Shown here: positions 54,101 to 61,975 of the stretch, in pieces
Layout: every line of letters starts with the position of its first letter
How positions within the stretch are numbered: position 1 is the first letter of the stretch
Assembly (NCBI GenBank): GCA_024236015.1
Contig: JACKLK010000002.1
Span: 416,753 to 480,752 of the forward strand
Reading direction: 5' to 3'
From: Rhodoferax sp.
GTDB lineage: Bacteria; Pseudomonadota; Gammaproteobacteria; Burkholderiales; Burkholderiaceae_C
Length of the DNA stretch: 64,000 bases
Program-made: the position numbers and the translations under genes
The notes under the pieces: model-generated
The model's database searches: none
The model's input: the letters and a program-made list of their open reading frames with translations, nothing else
Told to the model about the DNA's origin: nothing

Positions 54101-54205
54101 CACCTTCATCGCGTTGAACGACAACACGCCGGCGAAACACAGCAGCACGAACAGCATCACCGCCGGAATCGGATTGCGGATCGACCAGGAAGATACGTTG
54201 AGCAT
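51050..54205 (-). CDS. RND-family efflux pump inner-membrane permease (HAE1 type)
   Basis: A 1,051-residue proton-driven efflux permease of the AcrB/MexB superfamily. It has the N-terminal helix SIRNPIPAVMLFVLLCFAGVL, the periplasmic start FPDIDLPTVTVSAQLPGAAP, the TM4 proton-relay stretch LVVGILVDDAIVEVENIVRHL (paired Asp), FLPTAFMSGVAGKFF and the second-half MLMGIATKNSILLVEYAIVARR. It is preceded by its adaptor gene (10-base gap) and followed by the overlapping rhomboid gene. With the outer-membrane gene upstream this is a complete tripartite operon, order outer membrane, adaptor, permease. Drug or metabolite specificity is unknown. Confidence 0.92.
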   Translation of the reverse strand: MLNVSSWSIRNPIPAVMLFVLLCFAGVLSFNAMKVQQFPDIDLPTVTVSAQLPGAAPAQLETEVARKIENSIASVQGLKHIYTKVQDGSVTITAEFRLEKPVQEAVDDVRSAVSKVRSDLPGDLRDPIVNKLDMAAQPVLAFTVRSIPRAGVAGMDDEALSWFVDNEVTRKLLAVRGVGGVTRVGGVNREVRVALDPMRLQALGATAADISRQLRQMQQESAGGRVDVGGGEQPVRTIATVQTAQQLGALQLALSDGRRIRLDEVATVSDTIAEPRAAALLDGQPVVGFEVARSKGESEVTVGAAVQQALAELQAAHPDIELTESFNFVEPVQEEYTGSMHLLYEGAVLAVLVVWLFLRNVRATFVSAVALPLSVIPAFAGMYLLGFSVNVITLLALSLVVGILVDDAIVEVENIVRHLRMGKTPYQAAMEAADEIGLAVIATTFTLVAVFLPTAFMSGVAGKFFKQFGWTASLAVVASLVVARMLTPMMAAYILKPIKGEHKEPGWMKLYMRMAAWCLRHRFLTMLGATAFFFGSVALIPLLPTGFIPPDDNSQTQVYLELPPGSTLQQTLRAAEQARLLVTGVEHVKGVYTTIGGGTAGADPFAPQGSGEVRKATLTVKLTERGTRPRKQGIENNMRAALERLPGARSKVGLGGSGEKYILVLTGDDPVALQKAALAVENDLRTIPGLGSVASSASLIRPEIAVRPDFARAADLGVSSAAIGDTLRIATLGDYDVALPKLNLSQRQVPIVVRLQDSARGNLALLERLAVPGTRGPVMLGQVATLEMTGGPAVIDRYDRARNVNFEIELSGLPLGDVKAQVEKLPAVKQLPPGVKIIEIGDAEVMGELFASFGLAMLTGVLCIYIVLVLLFKDFLHPVTILCALPLSLGGAFVGLLLAGKSFSMPSLIGLIMLMGIATKNSILLVEYAIVARRDHGLSRVDALLDACHKRARPIVMTTLAMGAGMMPIALGLGVADASFRSPMAIAVIGGLITSTVLSLLVVPAVFTYIDDVGNGWRRLLHWLQRRPGRHDDTPPAIGDPAAAGAPAARA

Positions 54206-54215
54206 GGTCGAAACC

Positions 54216-55388
54216 TCAGCGCGATGCCGACGTCACGGGGGCGGCGGCTGCGTTGCCGGCGGCGTCCACGACGCGCACCAGGTCGCCTTCGTTCAGGAAA
54301 CCCGCGCCGGTGGCAACCAGCCGCGCATCGGCGTCGAACGCGCTGGTGATCTCCACCTGGTCGCCGGCCTGGCGCCCGGTCTGCACCTTGATGCGCGAGA
54401 CCCGGTTGTCGTCGCCGAGCTTGTAGACGTAGCTGAACCCGTCGCGCATGACCAGCGTGGTCTGCGGCACCAGCAGGGCGCTGGAGTCGCCGAGCTCGAA
54501 CGACCCGGACGCGAACATGCCGGGCTTGGCCGGGCCGGACAGGTCCTTCGTCGATGGCAGGTCGACGTAGACCAGCGCGGTGCGGGTCTGGTTGTCGACG
54601 GTCGGGCCGATGGTGCGGACCTTGCCGCGCACCTCCGCGCCACTGGCCACCGTGACCAGCACCGGGGTTCCGGGCTTGATGCGGCCGAGTTCGTTCGACG
54701 TGACCTCGGCGCGCCATTCCAGCCGGCCCTGGCGGATCATGCGGAACAGCTCGGTGCCGGCCGGCACGACGGCGCCGATCGTGGCCGAGCGCGACGTGAT
54801 CACGCCGCGGTCGGGCGCCAGCACCTGGGCGTGCTTGAGCCGCAGCTGCTGCACGTCGAGCGCCGCCTTGGCCGCGGCCACGCGCGCCTGGGCCGTCTGC
54901 TCCAGCGTCAGGTACTGGTTGATCTGCTGTGTGCTCAGCGCGCCGGAATCCTTCAGCGTGCGGGCGCGTTCGGCATTGCCCGCCGCCTCCAGCGCGTTGG
55001 CCTGGGCTTCCTGCAGCTGGGCGCGTGCGAGCGCGACGTCGGCCTGTACCGAGGCGGCGTCGAAGGTGGCCAGCACCTGGCCGGCGCGCACCACGTCGCC
55101 GATGCCGGCGCGCAGTTCGGACAGGCGCAGGCCGTTGGCCTCGGTGCCGACACTGGCCTCCTGCCAGGCGGCGATGCTGCCGTTGGCGCGCAGCTGCATC
55201 GGCAGCCGGCCGAGTTGCGGGCGTACCGCGGTGACGGTCAGCGCGGGCTTGGCGGTGGCCGCCGGCTCGGGCGCTGCCGCCGGCGCCTCGTCGGCGCTGC
55301 TGTTGCGGGCCCACAGGGCGACGGCAGCGGCCGCGCACAAGGCCAGCGCGGCAATGACCAGGGTGTTGCGTTTGAAGGTCGAACTCAT
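54216..55388 (-). CDS. RND efflux periplasmic adaptor (membrane fusion protein)
   Basis: A 390-residue adaptor linking the permease to the outer-membrane channel. An N-terminal membrane segment (residues 8-27) is followed by an Ala/Pro linker, the barrel-sandwich (lipoyl-like) half-motif GSIAAWQEASVGTEANGLR, a helical hairpin (about residues 105-175, TLKDSGALSTQQINQY), the second lipoyl half VLAPDRGVITSRSATIGAVV and the beta-barrel domain RTALVYVDLPST. The segment order is standard for HlyD/AcrA-type adaptors. It is separated from the outer-membrane gene by 57 bases and from the permease by 10. Confidence 0.9.
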   Translation of the reverse strand: MSSTFKRNTLVIAALALCAAAAVALWARNSSADEAPAAAPEPAATAKPALTVTAVRPQLGRLPMQLRANGSIAAWQEASVGTEANGLRLSELRAGIGDVVRAGQVLATFDAASVQADVALARAQLQEAQANALEAAGNAERARTLKDSGALSTQQINQYLTLEQTAQARVAAAKAALDVQQLRLKHAQVLAPDRGVITSRSATIGAVVPAGTELFRMIRQGRLEWRAEVTSNELGRIKPGTPVLVTVASGAEVRGKVRTIGPTVDNQTRTALVYVDLPSTKDLSGPAKPGMFASGSFELGDSSALLVPQTTLVMRDGFSYVYKLGDDNRVSRIKVQTGRQAGDQVEITSAFDADARLVATGAGFLNEGDLVRVVDAAGNAAAAPVTSASR

Positions 55389-55445
55389 CGTGTCGTACTC
55401 ATGGTGCGGTTGTCGGGTGTCGGCGCGCGGCGGATGGCCGCGCCG

Positions 55446-56864
55446 TCAGGGTTGGCCGGGGGTGGCGGCAGGTCGTGTCCATCCCCCTCCGGCTGCGCGG
55501 TACAGGTCGATCCAGGCCTGTATGCGTTCGAGTCGCAGGGCCACCAGCGCGTCGGCTGCGGCCAGGCGGGTGCGGCGGGCGTCCTCGAGTTCGGCCAGGC
55601 TGGCCAGGCCGCCCTGGTAGCGGGCTTCGGTGGCGTCCTGTCAGGCACGGTAACCGGCCTCGGCGGTGGTGGCGTCGGCCACGCGCGCCTGGGTGCTTTG
55701 CAGCGTGACCAGGGCCTGTTCGACCTCGCGCACCGCCTGGCGCACCTGCGCCCGGTAGAGCGCGACCGACTCCTCGTAACGCGCCTGGGCTGCGGTCACG
55801 CCGGCCTCGCGCCGGCCGCCGTCGAACAGCGGCACGCTCAGCGCCAGCGGGCCGATCGACCAGGTCGCCATCTCGCCGGAACTGCCGGCGGCGTTGTAGT
55901 GCAGCGCGCCGATGGAGCCGGACAAGGCGATGCGGGGGTAACGCTGCGCCTGCGCGCCGCCGAGTTCGGCGCGGGCCGCGGCTATGTCGCGTTGCGCGGC
56001 GAAGAGGTCGGGCCGTTGAGCCAGCGTGTCGGCCGGCAGCGACGCCACGACCAGCCGCGCGTCGGGCGCCAGCGCCGGGGCGGCCTGTTCCAGGCGCTGC
56101 GCCAGCGTGGCTTCGGGCAGGCCGGTCAAGGCCACCAGTGCCTTGACGCCGAGGCTGCACAAGGCGCCCTGGCGCAAGGCGCGGCCGTTGGCGTCGCTGG
56201 CGGCGGCACGCGCCAGTGCGGCCGTGCCGCTGGGCGTGAAGCCGGCCTTGAAGGTCAGGTCGCTGAGCCGGGCCGTCTCCTGGCGCGACACGGCGTCGGC
56301 CTGGGCGATGCGGCGCTGCTGCTCGCAGGCGCGCTGGTTGAAATACCGGCTGGCGACCTCGGCCGCCACCAGCACCCGCGCGTCATGCCACGCGGCCTCG
56401 GCGCGGTCCAGCCGCGCCTGCGCCGCTTCGCTGGCCAGGCGGTTGGCGCCGAACACGTCGATCTCCCAGGATGCGGCCAGCCCGGCCTGCAACGTGGTCG
56501 TGGGGGGGCTGCCGACGATGGTGTCGGAGCGCGCGGCACTGGCCGAGCCGTCGAGCGAGGGGCCCTGGGCCGCACGGGCCTGGCGCAGGGCCGCGCGGCT
56601 CTGCACGACACGCGCATGCGCGCTGGCCAGCGACGGGCTGGCCTGTTGTGCCGCGTCCAGCAGTTCGACCAGCAGCGGGTCGCCGAGATCCTGCCACCAG
56701 CGGGTCAGGTCGCTGAGCGTGCCGTTGTGGGGCAGCGGCGCCTGCCATTGCGGCGGCGCCGTGGATGCCAGCGGGGGCGGCGCGTCGGCGTCGACACGCG
56801 GGAGCGCGCAGCCGACCAGAGTCAGGGACGCACAACCGATGATCAGAAGTTCAGAGAGTCGCAT
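55446..56864 (-). pseudogene. NodT-type efflux outer-membrane factor interrupted by an in-frame TGA
   Basis: The intact frame would encode 471 residues of a TolC-like outer-membrane lipoprotein (lipobox LVGC at about residues 16-19, then two OEP repeats with WEIDVFGANR and LSVPLFDGGRREAGV). Codon 408 is TGA (55641-55643), within EAGYRA-stop-QDATEARYQGG. Without any frame change the reading continues with the expected family C-terminus, GGLASLAELEDARRTRLAAA and RIQAWIDLYRAAGGGW, to a stop at 55446. The shortened product (407 residues) would lack the last helix pair needed to close the barrel-tunnel fold, so it is probably non-functional unless the stop is read through or is a sequencing error. 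The gene leads the RND operon and is divergent from the DUF1800 gene. Confidence 0.85.
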
Positions 56865-57054
56865 GTTGGATGGAGTGCCTGCATGGGACCGGATTGCGCG
56901 CGCATGCAGCAGGCAGGCAGGCAGGCCAGACCCCTCGGGTACGACGATCCTGGCCAGCGGACATCGACCTTTGCTTTACCGGAAAGACATTCTTCCGCGG
57001 TCCGGCCACCCTACACTTTACCAACATCACATGCCGTGCCGGGGGTGCCTGCCG
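56865..57054. promoter_or_regulatory. Divergent promoter region of the efflux operon and DUF1800 gene
   Basis: The 190-base gap is the likely control region for both units. CTTTACC occurs at 56974-56980 and 57016-57022, a 42-base (four-turn) spacing, which could be paired regulator half-sites. TACACT at 57012-57017 is a possible -10 element for the plus-strand gene, but no good -35 is present. No divergent regulator gene of TetR or LysR type is nearby. Confidence 0.3.
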
Positions 57055-58673
57055 ATGTCCTTGTTTTCCATGACGGCTGCCGTCGCGCTCAACCGCTTCG
57101 GCCTGGGCGCCCGGCCGGGCGAGATCGCCGCGGTGCGCCCGGATCCGCGCGGCTGGTTGCACGCGCAGCTGCGTCCCGAGACGGCGTTGCCGGCGCCGAT
57201 GGCGGCACTGCCCGCGACGGTCGACGACCTCGGTGCGTTTCGCAAATGGACGGCGGAGCTGGCCCGCTCGGCGCGGGCGCGGGGCATGGATCCGGCCACG
57301 ATGCGCTCCGCGCCGGCCGACCGGCGCCGGGCGACGACCATCGGCTCGATGGCCGGGGCGGCTGCCGGCGACGACAACAACAACGGCGACGATGTCGCAG
57401 CTGCTGCTGCGTCGATGCGCGCACAAGCGTCGGGCATGTCCTGCATCGGCGCCGACGGCTTGTCGGTCGAGGGCAGTTTCAAGCAGGTGTTCGGTCCGCG
57501 CCATGCGCGCGCGCGCTCAAGGCCCGCTTCGACGTGGCGGTGGCCACCGAGCGGCCGTTCTTCGAACGACTGGTGCATTTCTGGAGCAACCACTTCGTCG
57601 TCTCGGGCGCCAAGCCCGGCGCCATCGCAATGCCGCCGTCGTTCGAGCGCGACGCCATCCGCCCGCACGTGACCGGGCGATTCGTCGACATGTTGCTGGC
57701 GTCGACGAAACATCCGGCGATGTTGTTCTATCTCGACAATCTGTTCTCGATCGGGCCGACCTCGGCCTTGGCGCAAAATCCCGCGCTGCGCCGCCGTCCG
57801 GCGCAGCAGGACTTCGCGATCCCGCGCAGCATCGGCCTGAACGAAAACCTGGCGCGCGAGATCCTCGAGCTGCAGACGCTGGGTGCGCGCGGGGGCTACG
57901 ACCAGGCCGACGTGACCAGCCTGGCGCGCATCATCACCGGCTGGACGATTGCGCGCCCGCCCCGGGTGTCGTATGCCCGGCTGACCTTGCAGGGCCGGCT
58001 CAACGGGCCGGGTCTGTTCGATTTCGATCCCGATGCCCATGAGCCCGGCGTGCATCGCCTGCTCGGCGTGGCGTATGCGCAGCCGGGTGTGGCGCAGGGG
58101 GAGGCGGCGCTGCGCGCGCTGGCGGCGCATCCGTCGACAGCGCGTTTCATCGCCAGCAAGCTGGCGCGCCATTTCGTCGCCGACGATCCGCCGCCGGAGG
58201 TGGTGGAGCGCTTGGCCACGATATTCCTGGATACCGATGGCGACCTGGCCCGTGTCTGCGCCGCGCTGGTCGACCTGCCGCAAGGCCAACTGCAGCCACT
58301 GCAGAAGTTCAAGACGCCGCAGGAATTCCTGGTGTCCGCCGCGCGCGGCCTGCCGGGGCTGGACATCGATGCGACGCGGCTGCAACGTACGCTGGCCAAT
58401 CTCGGCCAGGTGGTCTACAACCCGCCCGGGCCCAATGGCTGGCCCGACGTCGAGGCCGAGTGGCTGGGCGCCGACGCGGTGTGGAAACGCTTCCTGTGGG
58501 CCGGCGAGGCGGCGTCCGCGGCCGCGTCCGGCACCCTGGCGCCAGCGGCACTGGCGCGCGAACTGCTGGGCGACACCGTGTCGGCGGCCACGCTGCAGGC
58601 GATCGAACGCGCCGAGAGCCCGACCCAGGGCCTGACGCTGCTGCTGGCCAGCGCGGAATTCCAACGGAGGTGA
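57055..58673 (+). pseudogene. DUF1800 family protein, frameshifted at a (GC)6 tract
   Basis: Start ATG 57055 has GGGGGTG eight bases upstream. The frame encodes the DUF1800 N-terminus (AVALNRFGLGARPGEI, RGWLHAQLRPE) up to about residue 153. At the run GCGCGCGCGCGC (57505-57516) the family continues only in a different frame: ALKARFDVAVATERPFFERL, HFWSNHFVVSGAKPG, ENLAREILELQTLGARGGY and FKTPQEFLVSAARG. Removing one GC unit restores a single frame of 538 residues. DUF1800 proteins are secreted or periplasmic and are normally paired with DUF1501 proteins, as here; their role is unknown. As it stands the gene is broken, or its expression depends on slippage. A sequencing error in the repeat is also possible. 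Confidence 0.85.
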
Positions 58674-58681
58674 TACGCACC

Positions 58682-59863
58682 ATGGTCGCTCGACGCCGAT
58701 TCGTCATCACATCGGCCGCCGGCCTGACGGCCCTGGGGCTCGCGCCGTTGCCGGTGCTGGCCGCCGCCGCCACGCAGCGGCGCCTGGTCGTCGTGGTGTT
58801 GCGCGGCGGCATGGACGGCTTGTCGGCGGTGCCGGCGTATGGTGACCCACACTGGTTGTCGGCGCGCGCGCAGCTGGCCGTGCCGGCGCCGGGAGCACCT
58901 GGCGGGGCATTGCCGCTGGACGGATTCTTCGGCCTGCATCCCAACCTGCAGCAAATGGCCGCGCTGTATGCGCAGGGCGAGATGGCGGTCATCCATGCGG
59001 CAGCCACGTCCTACCGCGACCGTTCCCATTTCGACGGCCAGAACGTGCTCGAGAACGGCGCCGAACAACCCTATGCGCTCGACAGCGGCTGGCTCAACCG
59101 CGCACTGGCCTTGCTGCCGGGCGACGGCAAGGGCCTGGGTGTGGCGCTGAACAGCCACATGCCGCTGCTGATGCGCGGCGCGGTGCCGGTCACGTCGTGG
59201 TCACCGTCGCTGCTGCCGCCGCCGCAGCGCGACACGGTCAACCGCCTGGCCGCGATGTACCGCGACACCGACCCGGCCATGGCGATGGCGTTCGAGAACG
59301 CCTTGCGCGGCAACGCGCTGGCACGTAGCGGGCCGCGCACACCAGCCGGTGGCCCGTTCCCGAACATGATGGCCGCGGCCGCGCGTTTCCTGGCCGCGCC
59401 GCAGGGCGCTCGGGTTGCGATGTGCGAACTCGGCGGCTGGGACACCCACGTCAACCAGATGGCACCGCTGGGCGCGTTGTCGAACAACCTGGCGCAACTC
59501 GACCGCGGCATCGCCGCCTTGCGCGACGGCCTGGGCCCGCTTTGGCGCGAGACGGTGGTGCTGGTGATGAGCGAGTTCGGCCGCACCGTGGCGCCCAACG
59601 GCACCCAGGGCAGCGACCACGGCGTCGGCGGCGCGGCCTTCCTCGTCGGTGGCGCCGTCAACGGCGGCCGCGTCATCGCCGACTGGCCGGGGCTGGCGCC
59701 GGCACAACTGCACGAAGGGCGAGACCTGCGGCCGACGACGGATCTGCGGTCGGTGGCGATGGGGGTGTTGCGGGATCATCTGGGGATCGCCGAAGACTTG
59801 TTGGCGAAGGTGTTTCCTTCGCAGCATCGGATTGCACCCAATGATGGTCTGGTGCGATCTTGA
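58682..59863 (+). CDS. DUF1501 family protein, probably Tat-exported
   Basis: A 393-residue protein with a Tat-like N-terminus (ARRRFVITSAAGLTALGLAP) and the DUF1501 pattern: VVVVLRGGMDGLSAVPAYGD, LHPNLQQMAALYAQGEMAVIHA, SHFDGQNVLENG, GGWDTHVNQM and MSEFGRTVAPNGTQGSDHGVGG. The fold is sulfatase/alkaline phosphatase-like, with His/Asp metal-type residues in the last motifs, but no activity is established. A strong Shine-Dalgarno (GGAGGTGA, 58664-58671) overlaps the stop of the DUF1800 gene, so the two are normally translated together. The break in DUF1800 may therefore lower expression of this gene. Confidence 0.9.
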   Translation: MVARRRFVITSAAGLTALGLAPLPVLAAAATQRRLVVVVLRGGMDGLSAVPAYGDPHWLSARAQLAVPAPGAPGGALPLDGFFGLHPNLQQMAALYAQGEMAVIHAAATSYRDRSHFDGQNVLENGAEQPYALDSGWLNRALALLPGDGKGLGVALNSHMPLLMRGAVPVTSWSPSLLPPPQRDTVNRLAAMYRDTDPAMAMAFENALRGNALARSGPRTPAGGPFPNMMAAAARFLAAPQGARVAMCELGGWDTHVNQMAPLGALSNNLAQLDRGIAALRDGLGPLWRETVVLVMSEFGRTVAPNGTQGSDHGVGGAAFLVGGAVNGGRVIADWPGLAPAQLHEGRDLRPTTDLRSVAMGVLRDHLGIAEDLLAKVFPSQHRIAPNDGLVRS

Positions 59864-60034
59864 ATGGTGCTTTCGAGCCTGCTGCGTCCTGTCGGCCTGA
59901 GCCACATGTCCCTCACACAGGTTCACGAAGCGTCCGCAAGCTGTCGCAGGCGATAGTCCGAGGTGAATCGGTCGCCTCTCACGCTCTCACGAACTGTTCA
60001 CGTTCAGTCTTCCCGATGCGTCAGCGCCAGGAAG

Positions 60035-61225
60035 CTATTCTTCTCCAATGGCCAGCTGACCCTGAGGATCGGCTGGTGGCCAGCGGCCATCCTTGACCCG
60101 CTGCTCGAACCAGCGGTGCATGGCGGCATCGTCCACGGCGTATTCGCCACGGGCCGACTTCCACACAAGCGCCGGATTTCGCTCTCGCAGCGATTCCAGT
60201 GCGCGCTGCGCCATCTGGGGAGTCACACGGTCCGTTACCCGTTCACGATAGAAGCGAAGCGCCTCGCCATCGTAAGGGCGGAAACGCGGCCCCTGGTCCA
60301 AAAGGCGCCACAGTAGCGCTTGTTCGAGCGGTCGCAGTGCCAGATACTCGGATTCCATCTGTTTCTCCTCGGCATGTTGGCGCTGCTGGGCTGCCTGAAG
60401 CACTGCTTGTTCAAACCGCATGCCTTGAAGTGCTGAAAGGGGGCTCAGGGCTTGGCCGAGCGCTTCCATGAAAAACTGCGGCCTGTGCCCAAAGTGCTCG
60501 AAGGATTGCAGTAGCTTGACCGAGTCTATTGGTGCCAGGTCGGGTCGCTGCGCGGCGATCAGACGGGCGACTTGGTCGATGAAGTCCTGCCCCAGCGGGG
60601 GCATGCGCGAAATCTGCGAACCGTAGAACGGCGAACCATTGGTGTTGACCAGGCGCAACAGCTTGTCACGGTCTGAGCCTGACATCACCAGCATTAGGTT
60701 CACCTCGCCCGGTCGGTTGAGTTGGTCCCGCGCGGACTTCAGCGCCGACATGGTGGCCTCGCCCGCTTCGCTGGTCAATGCGTGTTGAGCCTCGTCCACG
60801 ATCAACGCTACCGGCGCCTTGGCGGCCTCGCACAACACGCGCAGCGCATCGGGCAGTGTCACGCCATCGATCTTGCCGATCGTGCTGACGTCGATCTTCA
60901 ATGCACCGGCGATAGTCACGCTCTCCAGTCCGGCAGCTCTGGCAATTCGGCTCACCGCGCCCAGGTGTGGCGCCAACACGCGCGCGATGGCGTCGGCGAT
61001 CAAGGCGCCTGGGTCACGTCGCGGATCAGCCCAGAGGTCGACATAGGCAACCACGGTGCCTGTCGCCTGCAGTGCCGGCTTCAGGTCGGTTTGCAGAAAA
61101 GTGGATTTGCCAGTGCGGCGAGGTGCGGCCAGGAACAGGCCATTGTGCGCATCGCCGAACAATGCCTGGCCGCGCAATGCAGCGACAAGTTCCTGGGCCA
61201 GGGCGTTGCGGGGGAAGTGGAACAC
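60035..61225 (-). CDS. AAA-type ATP-binding protein of unknown role
   Basis: A 396-residue P-loop protein. Walker A is APRRTGKST (about residues 34-42) after FLA, Walker B is ALIVDEAQHAL (about 138-148), followed by a sensor-1-like LVMSGSDRDKL. The C-terminal third is a predicted winged-helix/helical region (LRPLEQALLWRLLDQG, VTPQMAQRALESLRERNP). The general build recalls Orc1/Cdc6- and STAND-like ATPases found in accessory DNA. GTG 61225 is the start; a TTGACT/TAAATT promoter lies just upstream. The gene is alone on an AT-richer segment next to a decayed ORF6N gene, which suggests acquisition by transfer. A defence or phage-related role is possible but not shown. Confidence 0.75.
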   Translation of the reverse strand: MFHFPRNALAQELVAALRGQALFGDAHNGLFLAAPRRTGKSTFLQTDLKPALQATGTVVAYVDLWADPRRDPGALIADAIARVLAPHLGAVSRIARAAGLESVTIAGALKIDVSTIGKIDGVTLPDALRVLCEAAKAPVALIVDEAQHALTSEAGEATMSALKSARDQLNRPGEVNLMLVMSGSDRDKLLRLVNTNGSPFYGSQISRMPPLGQDFIDQVARLIAAQRPDLAPIDSVKLLQSFEHFGHRPQFFMEALGQALSPLSALQGMRFEQAVLQAAQQRQHAEEKQMESEYLALRPLEQALLWRLLDQGPRFRPYDGEALRFYRERVTDRVTPQMAQRALESLRERNPALVWKSARGEYAVDDAAMHRWFEQRVKDGRWPPADPQGQLAIGEE

Positions 61226-61252
61226 TTTATCTTCAGATATCCGTTTTTCCGT

Positions 61253-61280
61253 AATTTATCTTATCGACAGTAAAAGTCAA
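61253..61280 (-). promoter_or_regulatory. Sigma-70-type promoter of the AAA gene
   Basis: On the minus strand, TTGACT (61275-61280) and TAAATT (61253-61258) are separated by 16 bases, in the most AT-rich stretch of the window. The -10 ends 27 bases before the GTG start, leaving a short leader with GAAGA as a weak Shine-Dalgarno. Confidence 0.55.
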
Positions 61281-61403
61281 TAATTACTATGTGATGTCTG
61301 GTAGCGCAATTCACAGAGCATGAGTCTTGCCTGCCCACGCGGATAACTTTGAAGAGCGGCGCAGTTTCCAGTCGGCGCGTGACGGCGACCACCGCGGCCG
61401 TGT

Positions 61404-61646
61404 CTTCCAGGATCGAGGTTGAAATTTGCAACCTCAAGTTGGCAAACTCCTCATCGCTCAACTGAAACATACAGTCAAAGGAACTCGACTACGGTTGCGT
61501 TCGTATTGTTTGTTGAAACGCTTGGTGGACTCGCCGTGGAGCATTGCCAGGTCTGTGTCAAGTACCAAGCGCTGACCACGGATCAGGCGGATGTGCTGGG
61601 CGTTTCAGCCAATCAATCGTGGTCCGTCGCTGCTCTCGGAGTCCAT
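61404..61646 (-). pseudogene. Decayed ORF6N (KilA-N-like) domain gene
   Basis: Reading from ATG 61646, thirteen codons lead to an in-frame TGA (61605-61607), after which the same frame gives the ORF6N core QHIRLIRGQRLVLDTDLAML, STKRFNKQYERNRSRVP. A one-base shift near 61471 then moves to MFQLSDEEFANLRLQISTS, and another shift near 61412 gives RSW before homology ends. The rest of the usual domain (PPYAFTEQGV-type) and the C-terminus are missing. ORF6N domains are found mainly in phage and mobile-element DNA-binding proteins. This is a relic of such a gene. Confidence 0.8.
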
Positions 61647-61975
61647 GTCCGACACGCGATGCCTGTTTTCCCCTCTTTCCGAGACGACCAATTGGATGTT
61701 CTGTTCCTGCGTCCGGGATTTGGCATCCTGCCAAACCAGCGCGTTGGCGACTGCCGTCTGTTCGTTACACCAATGTCGTCAAACACTTGCGGGCCATGCG
61801 CCGTTACGGCGCGGGACCTCTGCGGCTCGTTGCTGGCGACTACGCGTCGGTGAGCCAATCCACGCAGAGTGGGGCAAGCCTTATGCCCACACCGGTATAA
61901 GCTTCCAAAAAGGAAATCGTTCCCTGGGCAGCCATCGCGGCAGAGAATCGAGCGCTTTGCGATCCGAGCGGAACC
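61647..61975. other. Gene-free stretch upstream of the rhodanese gene
   Basis: No intact gene is visible in these 329 bases. On the minus strand the frame of the ORF6N relic stays open for about 45 more codons (NEQTAVANALVWQDAKSRTQ) to a TGA near 61780, which may be an older extension of the same relic. A perfect hairpin GCGCCG-TTA-CGGCGC lies at 61798-61812. The last 60 bases or so should contain the promoter of the rhodanese gene, but I cannot name its elements. Confidence 0.5.

Noticed and set aside
51113..54349. Long open frame (1,078 codons) on the plus strand opposite the RND pump
   Set aside because: Shadow of the pump gene: His/Gln/Arg-rich, no domain, no membrane pattern. The minus-strand frame is a textbook RND permease.
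55641..55643. The TGA in the outer-membrane gene as a selenocysteine codon
   Set aside because: NodT-type proteins have no selenocysteine, the position is not a conserved Cys, and I see no SECIS-like hairpin directly downstream.
53964..58673. A single 1,569-codon plus-strand frame running from the RND region into DUF1800
   Set aside because: The first 1,150 or so codons are antisense to the adaptor and outer-membrane genes. Only the last part (after 57505) is real DUF1800 sequence, joined by frameshift to a start at 57055.
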